A program made the translations under genes and the position numbers. Shown piece by piece: positions 8,616-18,222 of a DNA stretch of 53,888 nt. Source of the stretch: an uncultured Eubacteriales bacterium (lineage in GTDB: Bacteria > Bacillota > Clostridia > Oscillospirales > CAG-272); assembly GCA_934402395.1 (NCBI GenBank), contig CAKRTQ010000017.1, forward strand, positions 1 to 53,888, given 5' to 3'. The notes under the pieces were generated by a model. That model was not told the origin of the DNA and did not search any database. It saw only the letters and a program-made list of their open reading frames with translations. The stretch's first letter is position 1. The number at the start of each line of letters is the position of its first letter.

Positions 8616-10367
8616 TTATTTGTTAAGTCTGAATTCAATATATATCGGGCAGTGATCGGACACATTGTCCCAGAAGCTGCCGATAAGGGTGTTGTAATAA
8701 AGGATCTCAGTGTCGGGCGAGCAGGTTATGTGGTCAATGCCGAGCTTGGTATTGTTAGTCACGGGCTCTCCGAGCTTATGAGTTGTCTTTTTCTGATTGT
8801 CGATCTTCTTTGCCGTATACTTCGGATCTTTGAAGCCGGTAAGGGTCATGAATGTATTGAACGGCTCGCTCTCCTCGTTGCAGTTGTAGTCACCGCAGCA
8901 GAAGACCGGAAGCTTGTATTTTTCCACAAGACCGTTTACAAGCTCCGCCATTTCTGTCGCCTGCTTTATTCTTATCGGCGTGTGATCGCCCGTGTGGTTG
9001 GCATCATAGTGCGTGTTGCACACGATAAATCTTTTGCCGCTCCCGATCGACTCAAAAACGCCCCAGTTGAGCAGACGCAGACGCGGGCTGTTTCCGACCG
9101 AGTAGACGGTCATTCCGCTGTCAACCACGCGTATTCTGTTTTTGTTGTATATCAGTCCGGTATAGTTATATTGACCGGACGGTATTTTTTTGCCCACAAA
9201 GTCGTATTCGCTGCCGATAAGAGACGTAAGGCGCGAATACCATTTTTCCGATATCTCCTGAATTCCGGCAACATCGGGTGAAAAATTGAGTATCGTTGCC
9301 GCAACGCGGTAGTCGCGTCCGGTCATTACAGCCGCAGGGTCCCACTCCTCGGACAGTATATTAAAGGACATTATGCGGGTATCGGCTCCTTCAATGAGTC
9401 CGGTATCCCCTTTCATTCCTCCGAGACCGTCAACGCTGAGATCGGCAGATAAATTGAACACGGGCGAAAGCTTCGGCGTCACGTACATATTTATGAATTC
9501 CTCCACCGCTGTTTTTTCGGCTTCTGCGTCGTCACCGCAGGTAATGTATATGCGTTTGTCGCGCACAGTGAATCTGTACCCGAACTTTGAGTAAACGCCG
9601 TTCATTCCGCCGAGATCGCCGGCTTTGCTTCGGTTGGTTATACCGATCACGAATTCGCAATCGCCGGGCGCCTCGTTATCATTCACCACGGAAAGGTCAA
9701 CGCCGTATGCACTCTTTATTTTGGATGCCAGAAGCTTTGCGTTCTTATCAGACCCGCCGGATGCATAAACTATGCGGTAATCCTCCAGCTTCACATCGCC
9801 GCCGAACAGGAATTTTCCCGCTCCGTCCTTACGCGCCGAAACGGTGACGAGCATGATATCACCGTTTTCCTTTTTCTCCACCATCGTCTTGAACGCCGCT
9901 ATCGCCTCGGCAAGCGTGTCGTCATTGTGCGCGGCAATTATGATCTTATTCCCTACGGATCTTATCGCATAGCCGTCAAAAGGAACGTCAGGGTAAAGCT
10001 CGCGGCACTCCGCACGATCAACATTGCCAACAAGAATTTCCTTGAGCGGCGCGGCATCGGTCCCCGGCATAAGCCAATCGTCGGCGACCTCCATTCCGGC
10101 GCCGAGATCGGTATTGAAATAATGTATGAGCGACTTAAAACCCTCAAGCGTCCGGTCTGTGGGATTCGACGGACGCACTATACGGTATATTCCGCTGCCT
10201 CCCAACGACAGAGCAACAGGTTCATTGCTTTCGGTGGTCACGGCAGCATCCGCCGTGCCGCTTGCCTCACTGCCGCCGTTATTGCGGCAGGATGACATGA
10301 GCACCGTACTGCCGAGCAGCATAACGGCGGCAAGAGCGAGAGAAAGCGATCTGATTGTTTTTTTCAT
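8616..10367 (-). CDS. Lipoprotein with endonuclease/exonuclease/phosphatase (EEP) domain
   Basis: A 583-residue predicted lipoprotein: signal MKKTIRSLSLALAAVMLLGS with lipobox LMSSC, Cys near residue 27, so it is exported and lipid-anchored. The EEP domain spans about 330-580: RIMSFNIL, VAGIQEIS (metal-binding Glu), NTHYDA, CCGDYNCNEES, and the terminal SDHCPIYIE catalytic His. EEP enzymes cleave phosphoester bonds in nucleic acids, phospholipids or inositol phosphates; the target is unknown. Residues 111-160 and 239-292 look like two copies of one module (ILVG/FVIG... then IIIAA/IYITC ... A-x-x-x-F), recalling the non-catalytic N-terminal domains of some glycoside hydrolases. AAGGAG lies eight bases before the ATG. 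The gene begins 22 bases after polC and may be the last gene of that transcript. Confidence 0.8.
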   Translation of the reverse strand: MKKTIRSLSLALAAVMLLGSTVLMSSCRNNGGSEASGTADAAVTTESNEPVALSLGGSGIYRIVRPSNPTDRTLEGFKSLIHYFNTDLGAGMEVADDWLMPGTDAAPLKEILVGNVDRAECRELYPDVPFDGYAIRSVGNKIIIAAHNDDTLAEAIAAFKTMVEKKENGDIMLVTVSARKDGAGKFLFGGDVKLEDYRIVYASGGSDKNAKLLASKIKSAYGVDLSVVNDNEAPGDCEFVIGITNRSKAGDLGGMNGVYSKFGYRFTVRDKRIYITCGDDAEAEKTAVEEFINMYVTPKLSPVFNLSADLSVDGLGGMKGDTGLIEGADTRIMSFNILSEEWDPAAVMTGRDYRVAATILNFSPDVAGIQEISEKWYSRLTSLIGSEYDFVGKKIPSGQYNYTGLIYNKNRIRVVDSGMTVYSVGNSPRLRLLNWGVFESIGSGKRFIVCNTHYDANHTGDHTPIRIKQATEMAELVNGLVEKYKLPVFCCGDYNCNEESEPFNTFMTLTGFKDPKYTAKKIDNQKKTTHKLGEPVTNNTKLGIDHITCSPDTEILYYNTLIGSFWDNVSDHCPIYIEFRLNK

Positions 10368-10389
10368 AGGTCAAACTCCTTTTTGTTGA

Positions 10390-13300
10390 TCAAAGCAGGT
10401 CGAACATGGATATCTGTGCGGTTTCGCTGAGGCGGTCGAGCACGCCGTTCGCTCTCAGTATTTCGATAACGGATTTATTCAGCTTGGCGCGGAGCTGGAG
10501 ATCCTCCACCGAGAAATACGGTGCATCCTCACGCGCGTTCATTATTGCAAGAGCTGCGTTTTCGCCAACGCCGGGCAATGCCATAAACGGCATGCGTATG
10601 TTGCCGCCCTCGGGCAGGAATTCCTTGGCGTGCGAATGCTCAAGGCTGACCGGCAGGAACTTTATATGCCTCAGCATACATTCGTTGGCAAACTGCATGG
10701 CGCCGAAAAGATCCTTTTCCTTTTGCGTGGCTTCGTTCCAGCGGGCGTTGATATCCCGCATTGTTTCGACCACGGCATTTCTTCCGCGTCCAACGACCGT
10801 AGCGTCGAATCCGTCCGGTGCAACGGTCAGTATTGCGCAATAGAACGCGACCGGCTGATGCACCTTGTACCATCCGAGGCGGATCGCCGACATAACATAC
10901 GCGGCTGCGTGCGCCTTCGGGAACATGTATTTTATCTTACGCAGCGAGTCGATGTACCACTCCGGAACGTTCTTTTCCCGCATGGCGGACACCATATCCT
11001 CCGGCAGCGGCTTGCCCTTTTTGTTTTTACGGACAAGCTCCATTATCTTGAACGACAGGTTTTTGTCCACCCCGTAACGGATGAGGTCAAGCATGATACC
11101 GTCACGTGTTCCCACAACGTGGGAAATATCGCATATCCCGTTTTTGATGAGGTCCTGCGCATTACCGAGCCACACATCGGTACCGTGTGTAAGTCCGGAT
11201 ATCTGCATTAGATCGGCAAAGTTTTTCGGCTTTGCGTCAACAAGCACCTGCTGGATGAAGCTCGTGCCCATTTCCGGCAGTCCGAGCGTACCTATCATAA
11301 GCCCCAGCATCTTCGTTTCCTTATCGGTAACGTCCATCTGAGGGATCCCCAGTGACTCGGTAGAAGCAAACAGCTCATATACCGTGCGGTCGTTCATAGC
11401 AACGTCCATTACGGATATGTTGCTGTACTTTTCAAGGAACTTGTACTTGGTCGGAATATCATGCCCCAGCTCGTCAAGCTTGAGTATCGTATCATGCAGA
11501 TACGAAAACGCAAAGTGCGTAGTGATAATATCCGATTTCGGGTCGTCGGCTGGGTGCTGTACCGGCGTAAAGTCATACACTTCTTTTTCGCGCGGAACAA
11601 CTATTATGCCGCCGGGGTGCTGACCGGTCGTGCGCTTGACTCCCACACAGTGCCCAATTATGCGGTCGATCTCGGCGCGGCAGACCGACTCGCCCTTGGA
11701 TTCAAAATATTTGGCAATAAAACCGTATGCGGTCTTGTCGGCAAGCGTGCCGAGCGTTCCGGCGCGGAAAACGTTTTCGGCGCCAAAAAGTTCTTCTGTA
11801 AACTTATGTACTCTGCCCTGCACCTCACCCGAGAAGTTGAGGTCGATATCCGGCGATTTTTCACCGTAAAAGCCCAGAAATGTCTCAAAGGGAATGTCCT
11901 GACCGTCCTGCGCCAGCTTTTCGCCGCACACGGGACACATCCGCGTGGGCATATCAAAGCCGGAGCCGACACCGTCGGGATTGGAGAAATCGCTGTACCG
12001 GCACTTGGGGCAGTAATAATGCGGCGGCAAAGGGTTCACCTCGGATATTCCCGCCATTGTTGCGACAAACGATGAACCGACCGAGCCGCGCGAACCGACA
12101 AGGTAGCCCTGACTTTCCGAAAAATGCACCAGCTTTTCCGCGATCACATAAAGCACGGCAAATCCGTTTTTGATGATCGAGCCAAGCTCACGGTCAAGGC
12201 GCGACGAAACTATTTCCGGCAGCTCGTCGCCGTACATATTGTGGGCACGGGTCCAGCACTTTTCGGTAAGCTCTTCCTCCGCGCCGTCAAGATGCGGCGG
12301 AAAGGATCCCTCCGGTATCGGGCGGATCTTTTCAACCATGTCGTTTATGGCATTTGTGTTGTCAATGACCACCTCATGCGCTTTTTTTTCGCCGAGATAT
12401 GCAAACTCACGCAGCATATCATCGGTCGTGTGGAAATATATGGGGCATGATTTGTCCGCATCCTTGAACTTCATACCCGCAAGCAGAATATGGCGGTAAA
12501 GCTCGTCCTCGGGATTGAGAAAATGCGCATCCGAGGTCGCCACTACCGGCTTGCCGAGCTTTTCGCCGAGCGCTACTATGCGGCGGTTGTAGTCGCGCAG
12601 CGCCTCCTCATCCGGCACCTTGCCCTCGTCTATCATAAAGTGGTTGTTCCCGACCGGCTGTATTTCAAGATAGTCGTAATATGACGCGATATCTTCGATA
12701 TCATTGTCGGAACGGTTGTCAACAATGGCGGAGAAAAGTTCGCCCGCCTCGCACGCCGAACCGATGATAAGTCCCTCGCGCAGCTTGTCAAGTTCACTTT
12801 TCGGTATGCGCGGCACGCGGCGGTAATACTTTAGATAGCTTAGCGACACGAGCTTGTAAAGGTTTTTGAGTCCCGCGAGGTTTTTTACAAGAATTATCAT
12901 ATGATAAGTCTTGAGCGTGAGCGGGTCGGTGTTGGCGCGTATCTCGGCAACCAGTCTGCCGTAATCTTCAATACCGAACTTTTCAAGCTTTTCAAGCATT
13001 TTAAGATAGATGAGGCCGAGCATTTCGGCATCGTCTACCGCACGGTGATGATTGAAATCTCCGAGCCCGAAATATTTTGCCACAGCATCGAGCTTGTGGA
13101 CCTTGAGGTCCGTATTGACATATCTCGAAAGCGCAACGGTATCAAGATAAGGATTTTCAAAGGGTATTCCCTGCTCCTTGGCTGCATAACGGATAAATCC
13201 GGTATCGAAATCCGCATTGTGCGCCACAAGAAGGCAGTCGCCGACAAACGCAAGGAACTCCGGCAGTACGACAGATATCGGCGGCGCGTCCTTTACCATT

Positions 13301-14835
13301 TCATCCGTTATCGATGTCAGCAGCGTTATCTCATCCGGGATATGGCAGCCGGGATTTACAAACGTGGAATAACGGTCAACGACCTCGCCGTTTTTTATCT
13401 TTACTGCACCGATCTCGGTTATGTGGCAGGTAACAACGGAAAGACCTGTCGTCTCTATATCAAAAACCACCACCTCATCGGCAAAGGGACGTGCCCAGTC
13501 ACCGAAAAGCGGACTGGCGCTGTCGTTTACAAAGTACGCTTCAAGCCCGTATATTACCTTCATATCCGCCTTTTCGGCGGCGATCATCGCTTCGGGAAAG
13601 CCCTGTACGTTTGCATGGTCGGTAACGGCAACAGCCTTGTGCCCCCACCTTTTGGCAGTGTTTACAGCTTCGGCGGGCGAAATGATGGCGTCCATCGCCG
13701 ACATATTTGTGTGCAGATGAAGCTCCACGCGCTTTTCGTCGGCTGTATCCTCACGCGGGAACCGCTTGATTTTTGCAATACTGGTGTAGTAGAAAAGCAT
13801 ATCGGGAGCGTTTTTGTCACGTCTGACATCGCCCTTGGCGGCAATTATCATGCCGTTGGATATTATTTCTGACATTTCTGCGGCATCCTCAGCCTCAAGC
13901 CTGCGGGTACGCGCCTCAATGGTCGCATTGCCGTCAAAGATCCCGAAGGTGATGAACATTCCGCCGCCTCCGCGTGCTTCCTCGCATTTGAAGGAGCACA
14001 CCTCACCTACAACAACTACCTTGCTTCGTGCCGAACGCAGCAAGGATATCGACTGCGGCTCTATTTCAAACGGTTCGCCAATTATGTAATCGGGCGCGGA
14101 TATGTCGAATACCGCCGTACCTATGCGGCACCTCCCGTCTTCCGTGACCGCCTCAGCATCCTCATCGTATGCGGAAAAGATTCTTTTGTACTCAACCGCA
14201 TCAGCCGCGGGAGCATCGTTATCCGGCTTTTTTCCGCCGTCGTCTCCCGCCGCACTTCTGCGGCGGCTCTCGGCTTCGTATCTCACAGCTGCCTCCGCGC
14301 TGCGGCGGTCCATCTCCTCAAAGAGGGCGTCACGGGAAATGTCCGGCACAAGCGGCACGCCCTCAAGCTCGCGCACGGTAACGGGTATTCTTACGCCGAA
14401 TTCCGAAAAGATGATATTTCCGATGAGCTCGGGCGTTTTTGCATAATTCACGAATCCGACGCCGTTGGCGGTAAAAGGGATGGCGATATCCAGTCCTTCA
14501 TCGCTCAGGTGCATTTCACAACCACCGAAAAAACCGCGCGCCACGCAGCCCACGTGCTCAGCCTCGGTGAGGATCTCGGGGATGTAGTCACTGTCAAGCA
14601 GTCCGGCGGGATATGATGGCATGAATTTTACCGTATACCCCTCGTACGCCCCGGCGATCCCCGCCTCGGCACTGTATATGGTCTCTTTGTCGAATAATCT
14701 GTCAAGCTTTACCGATATCTCGAATATCGGTCTTTCCTTATGCCTTTTTACCGTGTATTCCGTTACGGCATCAAAGAACTCGCGTTCCCTCTTGCCGGGT
14801 TTATATTTTGAAAAAAGCTCGCAAAGCGTACGCAC
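10390..14835 (-). CDS. polC: DNA polymerase III PolC-type alpha subunit
   Basis: The replicative polymerase of low-GC Gram-positives, carrying its own 3'-5' proofreading exonuclease. Along about 1,481 residues: an N-terminal region with a low-complexity linker near 190-215; an OB-fold around 270-355; a PHP domain starting VELHLHTNMSAMDAI and split by the DEDDh exonuclease (VVFDIETTGL, HNADFDTGF, HHRAVDDAEM); a zinc-binding stretch CPKC...CPVC; the polymerase core with PDIDLNFSGEVQ; and a C-terminal beta-clamp-binding motif QISMFDLL. The length matches the family. I chose GTG 14835, preceded by AAGGAG at seven bases; the longer in-frame start at 14889 would overlap ispG. It closes the conserved rpsB-to-polC block, 23 bases after ispG. 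Confidence 0.97.
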   Translation of the reverse strand: MRTLCELFSKYKPGKREREFFDAVTEYTVKRHKERPIFEISVKLDRLFDKETIYSAEAGIAGAYEGYTVKFMPSYPAGLLDSDYIPEILTEAEHVGCVARGFFGGCEMHLSDEGLDIAIPFTANGVGFVNYAKTPELIGNIIFSEFGVRIPVTVRELEGVPLVPDISRDALFEEMDRRSAEAAVRYEAESRRRSAAGDDGGKKPDNDAPAADAVEYKRIFSAYDEDAEAVTEDGRCRIGTAVFDISAPDYIIGEPFEIEPQSISLLRSARSKVVVVGEVCSFKCEEARGGGGMFITFGIFDGNATIEARTRRLEAEDAAEMSEIISNGMIIAAKGDVRRDKNAPDMLFYYTSIAKIKRFPREDTADEKRVELHLHTNMSAMDAIISPAEAVNTAKRWGHKAVAVTDHANVQGFPEAMIAAEKADMKVIYGLEAYFVNDSASPLFGDWARPFADEVVVFDIETTGLSVVTCHITEIGAVKIKNGEVVDRYSTFVNPGCHIPDEITLLTSITDEMVKDAPPISVVLPEFLAFVGDCLLVAHNADFDTGFIRYAAKEQGIPFENPYLDTVALSRYVNTDLKVHKLDAVAKYFGLGDFNHHRAVDDAEMLGLIYLKMLEKLEKFGIEDYGRLVAEIRANTDPLTLKTYHMIILVKNLAGLKNLYKLVSLSYLKYYRRVPRIPKSELDKLREGLIIGSACEAGELFSAIVDNRSDNDIEDIASYYDYLEIQPVGNNHFMIDEGKVPDEEALRDYNRRIVALGEKLGKPVVATSDAHFLNPEDELYRHILLAGMKFKDADKSCPIYFHTTDDMLREFAYLGEKKAHEVVIDNTNAINDMVEKIRPIPEGSFPPHLDGAEEELTEKCWTRAHNMYGDELPEIVSSRLDRELGSIIKNGFAVLYVIAEKLVHFSESQGYLVGSRGSVGSSFVATMAGISEVNPLPPHYYCPKCRYSDFSNPDGVGSGFDMPTRMCPVCGEKLAQDGQDIPFETFLGFYGEKSPDIDLNFSGEVQGRVHKFTEELFGAENVFRAGTLGTLADKTAYGFIAKYFESKGESVCRAEIDRIIGHCVGVKRTTGQHPGGIIVVPREKEVYDFTPVQHPADDPKSDIITTHFAFSYLHDTILKLDELGHDIPTKYKFLEKYSNISVMDVAMNDRTVYELFASTESLGIPQMDVTDKETKMLGLMIGTLGLPEMGTSFIQQVLVDAKPKNFADLMQISGLTHGTDVWLGNAQDLIKNGICDISHVVGTRDGIMLDLIRYGVDKNLSFKIMELVRKNKKGKPLPEDMVSAMREKNVPEWYIDSLRKIKYMFPKAHAAAYVMSAIRLGWYKVHQPVAFYCAILTVAPDGFDATVVGRGRNAVVETMRDINARWNEATQKEKDLFGAMQFANECMLRHIKFLPVSLEHSHAKEFLPEGGNIRMPFMALPGVGENAALAIMNAREDAPYFSVEDLQLRAKLNKSVIEILRANGVLDRLSETAQISMFDLL

Positions 14836-14858
14836 TTTTTTTCTCCTTTTCTGCGGAG

Positions 14859-15929
14859 TCACATATATTTTTCCTTTATCCTCGCGCAAAGCGCATCAAT
14901 TATCGAATCCTCTGGCAGCCGTCCGACGATCTCGCCGTGCTCAAAAAGGACTGCCTCGCCAGAACCTCCGGCAATGCCGATGTCTGCCTCGCGCGCTTCG
15001 CCGGGACCGTTCACAACGCATCCCATAAGCGCGACCTTTATCGGCAGCGACATAAGCCCTTCGTCTTTGGCGCGGCTCTCAAACTCTGCCGCAAGGTGGC
15101 AAAGATCGATCTTTGTCCGCCCGCAGGTGGGACAGCTGACAATATTGAGTCCCGCGTGTCCCCGGCATCCGAGAGCGCGCAGAATGTCGCGCCCCGCCTC
15201 GACCTCACGTTCGGGATCGTCTGTCAGTGATACGCGCACGGTATCTCCGATCCCCTCGCAGATAAGCGCGCCGAACGCCGCCGCGCTTTTGATTATCCCC
15301 ATGCGGCTGCCGCCCGCCTCGGTCACGCCGAGATGAAGCGGATAGTCGCACCGCTCGGAAATATACCTGTACGCAGCAACGGTCGCACGGACATCCGAGG
15401 ATTTGACCGAGATCACGATATCATCGAAACCGAACCGGTTGAGAAGTCCCACGTGCCCCATGGCACTTTCGTAAAGTGCCTCCGCAGTCGGTGAGCCGTA
15501 CTTTGCAAGGAGCGGCTTTTCAAGCGATCCGCTGTTCACGCCTATGCGTATCGGGATTCCCTTTTCCGCGCAGGCATGAGCCACAGCCTTTACGCGGTCG
15601 GCATCTCCGATATTTCCGGGGTTTATTCTGATCTTGTCCACGCCGTACTCGGCACACCTGACGGCAATACGCCAATCGAAATGTATGTCGGCAACGAGCG
15701 GGATGGATATTCCCTTCTCTTTTATATATTTCACAGTCTCAGCCGCCCCGATATCCGGCACGGCAATGCGGATAATGTCGCAGCCTGCGCGTTCAAGACG
15801 CTTTATCTGCGCATATGTCGCTTCGGCATCGGCTGCCGGCGTGTTTGTCATCGACTGCACGGTAATGCGGCTGCCCCCGCCTATCGGGACACCGCCGACA
15901 GTTACTTTTTTTGTATTTTTACGTTCCAT
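14859..15929 (-). CDS. ispG: 4-hydroxy-3-methylbut-2-enyl diphosphate synthase (flavodoxin/ferredoxin)
   Basis: IspG (GcpE) performs the penultimate step of the MEP isoprenoid pathway, reducing the cyclic diphosphate MEcPP to HMBPP with a [4Fe-4S] cluster. The 356-residue protein shows GGGSRITVQSMTNT at the start, VADIHFDWRIA, KIRINPGNIG, LGVTEAGG, and the cluster ligands in CPTCGRT and MGCVVNGPGEA. The length is normal for the bacterial short form. It starts one base after the rseP stop region and is followed by polC. With dxr upstream it supplies precursors for the undecaprenyl carrier made by UppS in the same block. Confidence 0.97.
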   Translation of the reverse strand: MERKNTKKVTVGGVPIGGGSRITVQSMTNTPAADAEATYAQIKRLERAGCDIIRIAVPDIGAAETVKYIKEKGISIPLVADIHFDWRIAVRCAEYGVDKIRINPGNIGDADRVKAVAHACAEKGIPIRIGVNSGSLEKPLLAKYGSPTAEALYESAMGHVGLLNRFGFDDIVISVKSSDVRATVAAYRYISERCDYPLHLGVTEAGGSRMGIIKSAAAFGALICEGIGDTVRVSLTDDPEREVEAGRDILRALGCRGHAGLNIVSCPTCGRTKIDLCHLAAEFESRAKDEGLMSLPIKVALMGCVVNGPGEAREADIGIAGGSGEAVLFEHGEIVGRLPEDSIIDALCARIKEKYM

Positions 15930-15930
15930 T

Positions 15931-16992
15931 TTATTTTTTCACCAGATGGAGAATGTCCTTGAACGCCACAAGCACCATAAGCCCCATAAGAATGATGAGT
16001 CCTATGCCGTTCACATATGCCTCGACCTTGCGGTTGAGTGGTCTGCCGATTATCCCCTCTATCAGCAGAAAAAAGAATCTTCCACCGTCAAGCGCGGGTA
16101 TGGGCAGCAGGTTTACCACGCCGAGGTTCATGGCAAGCACTACGAAAAGATAAAGCAGATTAAGGAATCCGCCCGTTTTGACCACAGTCCCTACCGTTTC
16201 GGTGATACCGATCGGTCCCGACACCGCGTCAACACCGTATCTTCCACGTATCATGTCGATGATTGAATCCCATATCATCTTTATCGTCGAAAGCGAGCGG
16301 AAGAATGCGTGCTTCAGCACCGTGCCGACAGTTTTTTTCTCTGCGTATGACCTGAAATCCGTATCGCCGAATGTGGCTCCGGACTCGGTGAAGGTGGGAA
16401 ATTCCACACCTTCAAGCGTGATCTTTTTACCGTCGCGGATCACGGTGACGTCAATGGCTTCGTATCCGCTGTTCATTATTTCGTAGACCAGCTCGTTGCC
16501 GGTGTGGACCGGAACACCGTCGACAGATACGATCCTGTCGCCGGGCTTGAGCCACGTCGAGCTTTTTGCATCTTCGGCGAAATCAGCCACAACGGTAGAG
16601 GCAAGCGGTCCCGATGCGCACACGAGTATAAGCATGCAAAGCACGCCGATGAGTATATTGGTGAGCGGTCCCGCAAGTATCGTAAGCATACGCCGCCACA
16701 CGCTTTTGTTGCAAAACGCATTGGGGTTGTCGGCAACTCCGCCGTCATCCGCACCTTCGTCCTCTCCGTCCTCGCCCGTCATGCTGACAAAGCCCCCAAT
16801 CGGGAAGAGCCGCAGAGAGTACCTGATTCCGCTTTTTTTAGAAACACGGCTCAGTATTTTAGGTCCCATGCCTATTGCAAATTCCTGCACCTCGATACCG
16901 TTTGCGCGGGCAACAAGAAAATGTCCGCCCTCATGTACCAAAACAAGAATGCCGAAAATAAATATGGTAAGAAGAAAATAAAGTATTCCCAT
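15931..16992 (-). CDS. rseP: RIP metalloprotease RseP (site-2 protease)
   Basis: An intramembrane zinc protease of about 353 residues that cuts membrane-anchored substrates such as anti-sigma factors and signal-peptide remnants. The zinc motif is HEGGH in VLVHEGGHFLVARANG within the first transmembrane helix, a recognised variant of HExxH. A PDZ domain follows (WLKPGDRIVSVDGVPV). The third ligand region is LLPIPALDGGRFFFLL near the C-terminus, before the last helices. I chose ATG 16992 with a weak GGTGA ribosome-binding site; an upstream GTG in the same frame at 17007 is possible. It sits between dxr and ispG as in other Firmicutes. Whether it acts on a regulator of the sigma factor at 3675-6854 is unknown. 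Confidence 0.95.
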   Translation of the reverse strand: MGILYFLLTIFIFGILVLVHEGGHFLVARANGIEVQEFAIGMGPKILSRVSKKSGIRYSLRLFPIGGFVSMTGEDGEDEGADDGGVADNPNAFCNKSVWRRMLTILAGPLTNILIGVLCMLILVCASGPLASTVVADFAEDAKSSTWLKPGDRIVSVDGVPVHTGNELVYEIMNSGYEAIDVTVIRDGKKITLEGVEFPTFTESGATFGDTDFRSYAEKKTVGTVLKHAFFRSLSTIKMIWDSIIDMIRGRYGVDAVSGPIGITETVGTVVKTGGFLNLLYLFVVLAMNLGVVNLLPIPALDGGRFFFLLIEGIIGRPLNRKVEAYVNGIGLIILMGLMVLVAFKDILHLVKK

Positions 16993-17037
16993 TTGTTCAC
17001 CCAACACGACGCGGGAGCCAAAGATGCGGTCCCGCCG

Positions 17038-18204
17038 TCAAAGTTTCGATAAATACCCGCGTGCGCACTCGCGTGCAGCCGCGTCCGCCTCTTTTATCCC
17101 CTCAAGAGATTTAACGGACGGCGCAGTCGCCGCAAACGCGCCCGTAACATAGCAAAGTGTGTCGATTATGTCGGTAAAACCGCATTTTCCATCAAGAAAG
17201 CTCCATACGGCTATTTCATTTGCGGCATTGAGCACGGCAGCCGATGCACCGCCCGCCAGTTGCGCCTCGCGTGCGAGCCGCAGCGGAATGAACGTATCCT
17301 CATCCGGCTCCGCAAAGCTGAGCTTACATATTTTGCAAAGATCAAGACGGTCGATCACCGCCGCATCGCGCACGGGACGGTTCAGCGCATACTGTACGCA
17401 AAGCCTCATATCGGGGACCGACATCTGCGCTATGACCGAATTGTCGGCAAATTCGACCATCGAATGAATAATGCTTTCACGATGGACGACTATGCGTATC
17501 CTGTCGGCGCCGACGCCGAAAAGATGCGCCGCCTCGATAAGCTCAAAGCCCTTGTTCATAAGCGTGGCGCTGTCTATGGTTATCTTTTGCCCCATGCTCC
17601 ACGTAGGGTGCGCCAGAGCCTGCGCAACAGTGATCCCATCAAGCTCCGAACGTTTTTTGCCGTAAAACGGACCGCCCGATGCGGTTATAATGAGGCTTTT
17701 TATCTCGCCGTGTTCTCCCGCACGGAGGCACTGGTCGATAGCGCAGTGCTCGCTGTCCACAGGCGCAATATCAACACCGCGCTCGCGTGCGCGGCGCATG
17801 ACTATATCGCCGGCAACGACAAGGGATTCCTTGTTCGCGAGCGCAAGGTGCTTTCCGCTTTCGATAACGGCAAGCGTGGGATCGAGTCCGGCGTACCCGA
17901 TTATTGAATTTATCGCGGTATCGGCATCCGAATCCGCGATCATTTCGCATATACCACCGATGCCGGAATACACTCTCACACCTGTATCCGAAAGCGCGGT
18001 CTTAAGCTCGGCAGCAGCTGCGGGATCAGACATTGCAGCCGCGCGGGGCTTGAATTCGCGCACCTGTGCTTCGACCGTGCGCACATTGCTTTTTGCACAA
18101 ATTGCACGGACAGTATAACCCCGTGCCCGTGCAACATCCGCCGCCTGCGTCCCCACCGAACCGGTGGAGCCAAGCAGGATCAGTTTTTTTTCTTTCATTG
18201 TCAT
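17038..18204 (-). CDS. dxr: 1-deoxy-D-xylulose 5-phosphate reductoisomerase
   Basis: Dxr (IspC) converts DXP to MEP with NADPH, the committed step of the MEP pathway. The 388-residue protein has the nucleotide-binding LGSTGSVGTQ, ANKESLVVAG, the metal-binding PVDSEHCAIDQ, the flexible-loop region ASGGPFYGK and AHPTWSMGQKITIDSATLMN, and the C-terminal domain. Two ATGs lie two codons apart (MTMKEKK); AAAGG is better spaced from the second, at 18198. It is 18 bases downstream of cdsA and 45 upstream of rseP on the same strand, and probably cotranscribed with both. Confidence 0.97.
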   Translation of the reverse strand: MTMKEKKLILLGSTGSVGTQAADVARARGYTVRAICAKSNVRTVEAQVREFKPRAAAMSDPAAAAELKTALSDTGVRVYSGIGGICEMIADSDADTAINSIIGYAGLDPTLAVIESGKHLALANKESLVVAGDIVMRRARERGVDIAPVDSEHCAIDQCLRAGEHGEIKSLIITASGGPFYGKKRSELDGITVAQALAHPTWSMGQKITIDSATLMNKGFELIEAAHLFGVGADRIRIVVHRESIIHSMVEFADNSVIAQMSVPDMRLCVQYALNRPVRDAAVIDRLDLCKICKLSFAEPDEDTFIPLRLAREAQLAGGASAAVLNAANEIAVWSFLDGKCGFTDIIDTLCYVTGAFAATAPSVKSLEGIKEADAAARECARGYLSKL

Positions 18205-18222
18205 CAGCCTTTCAAATGCCGT

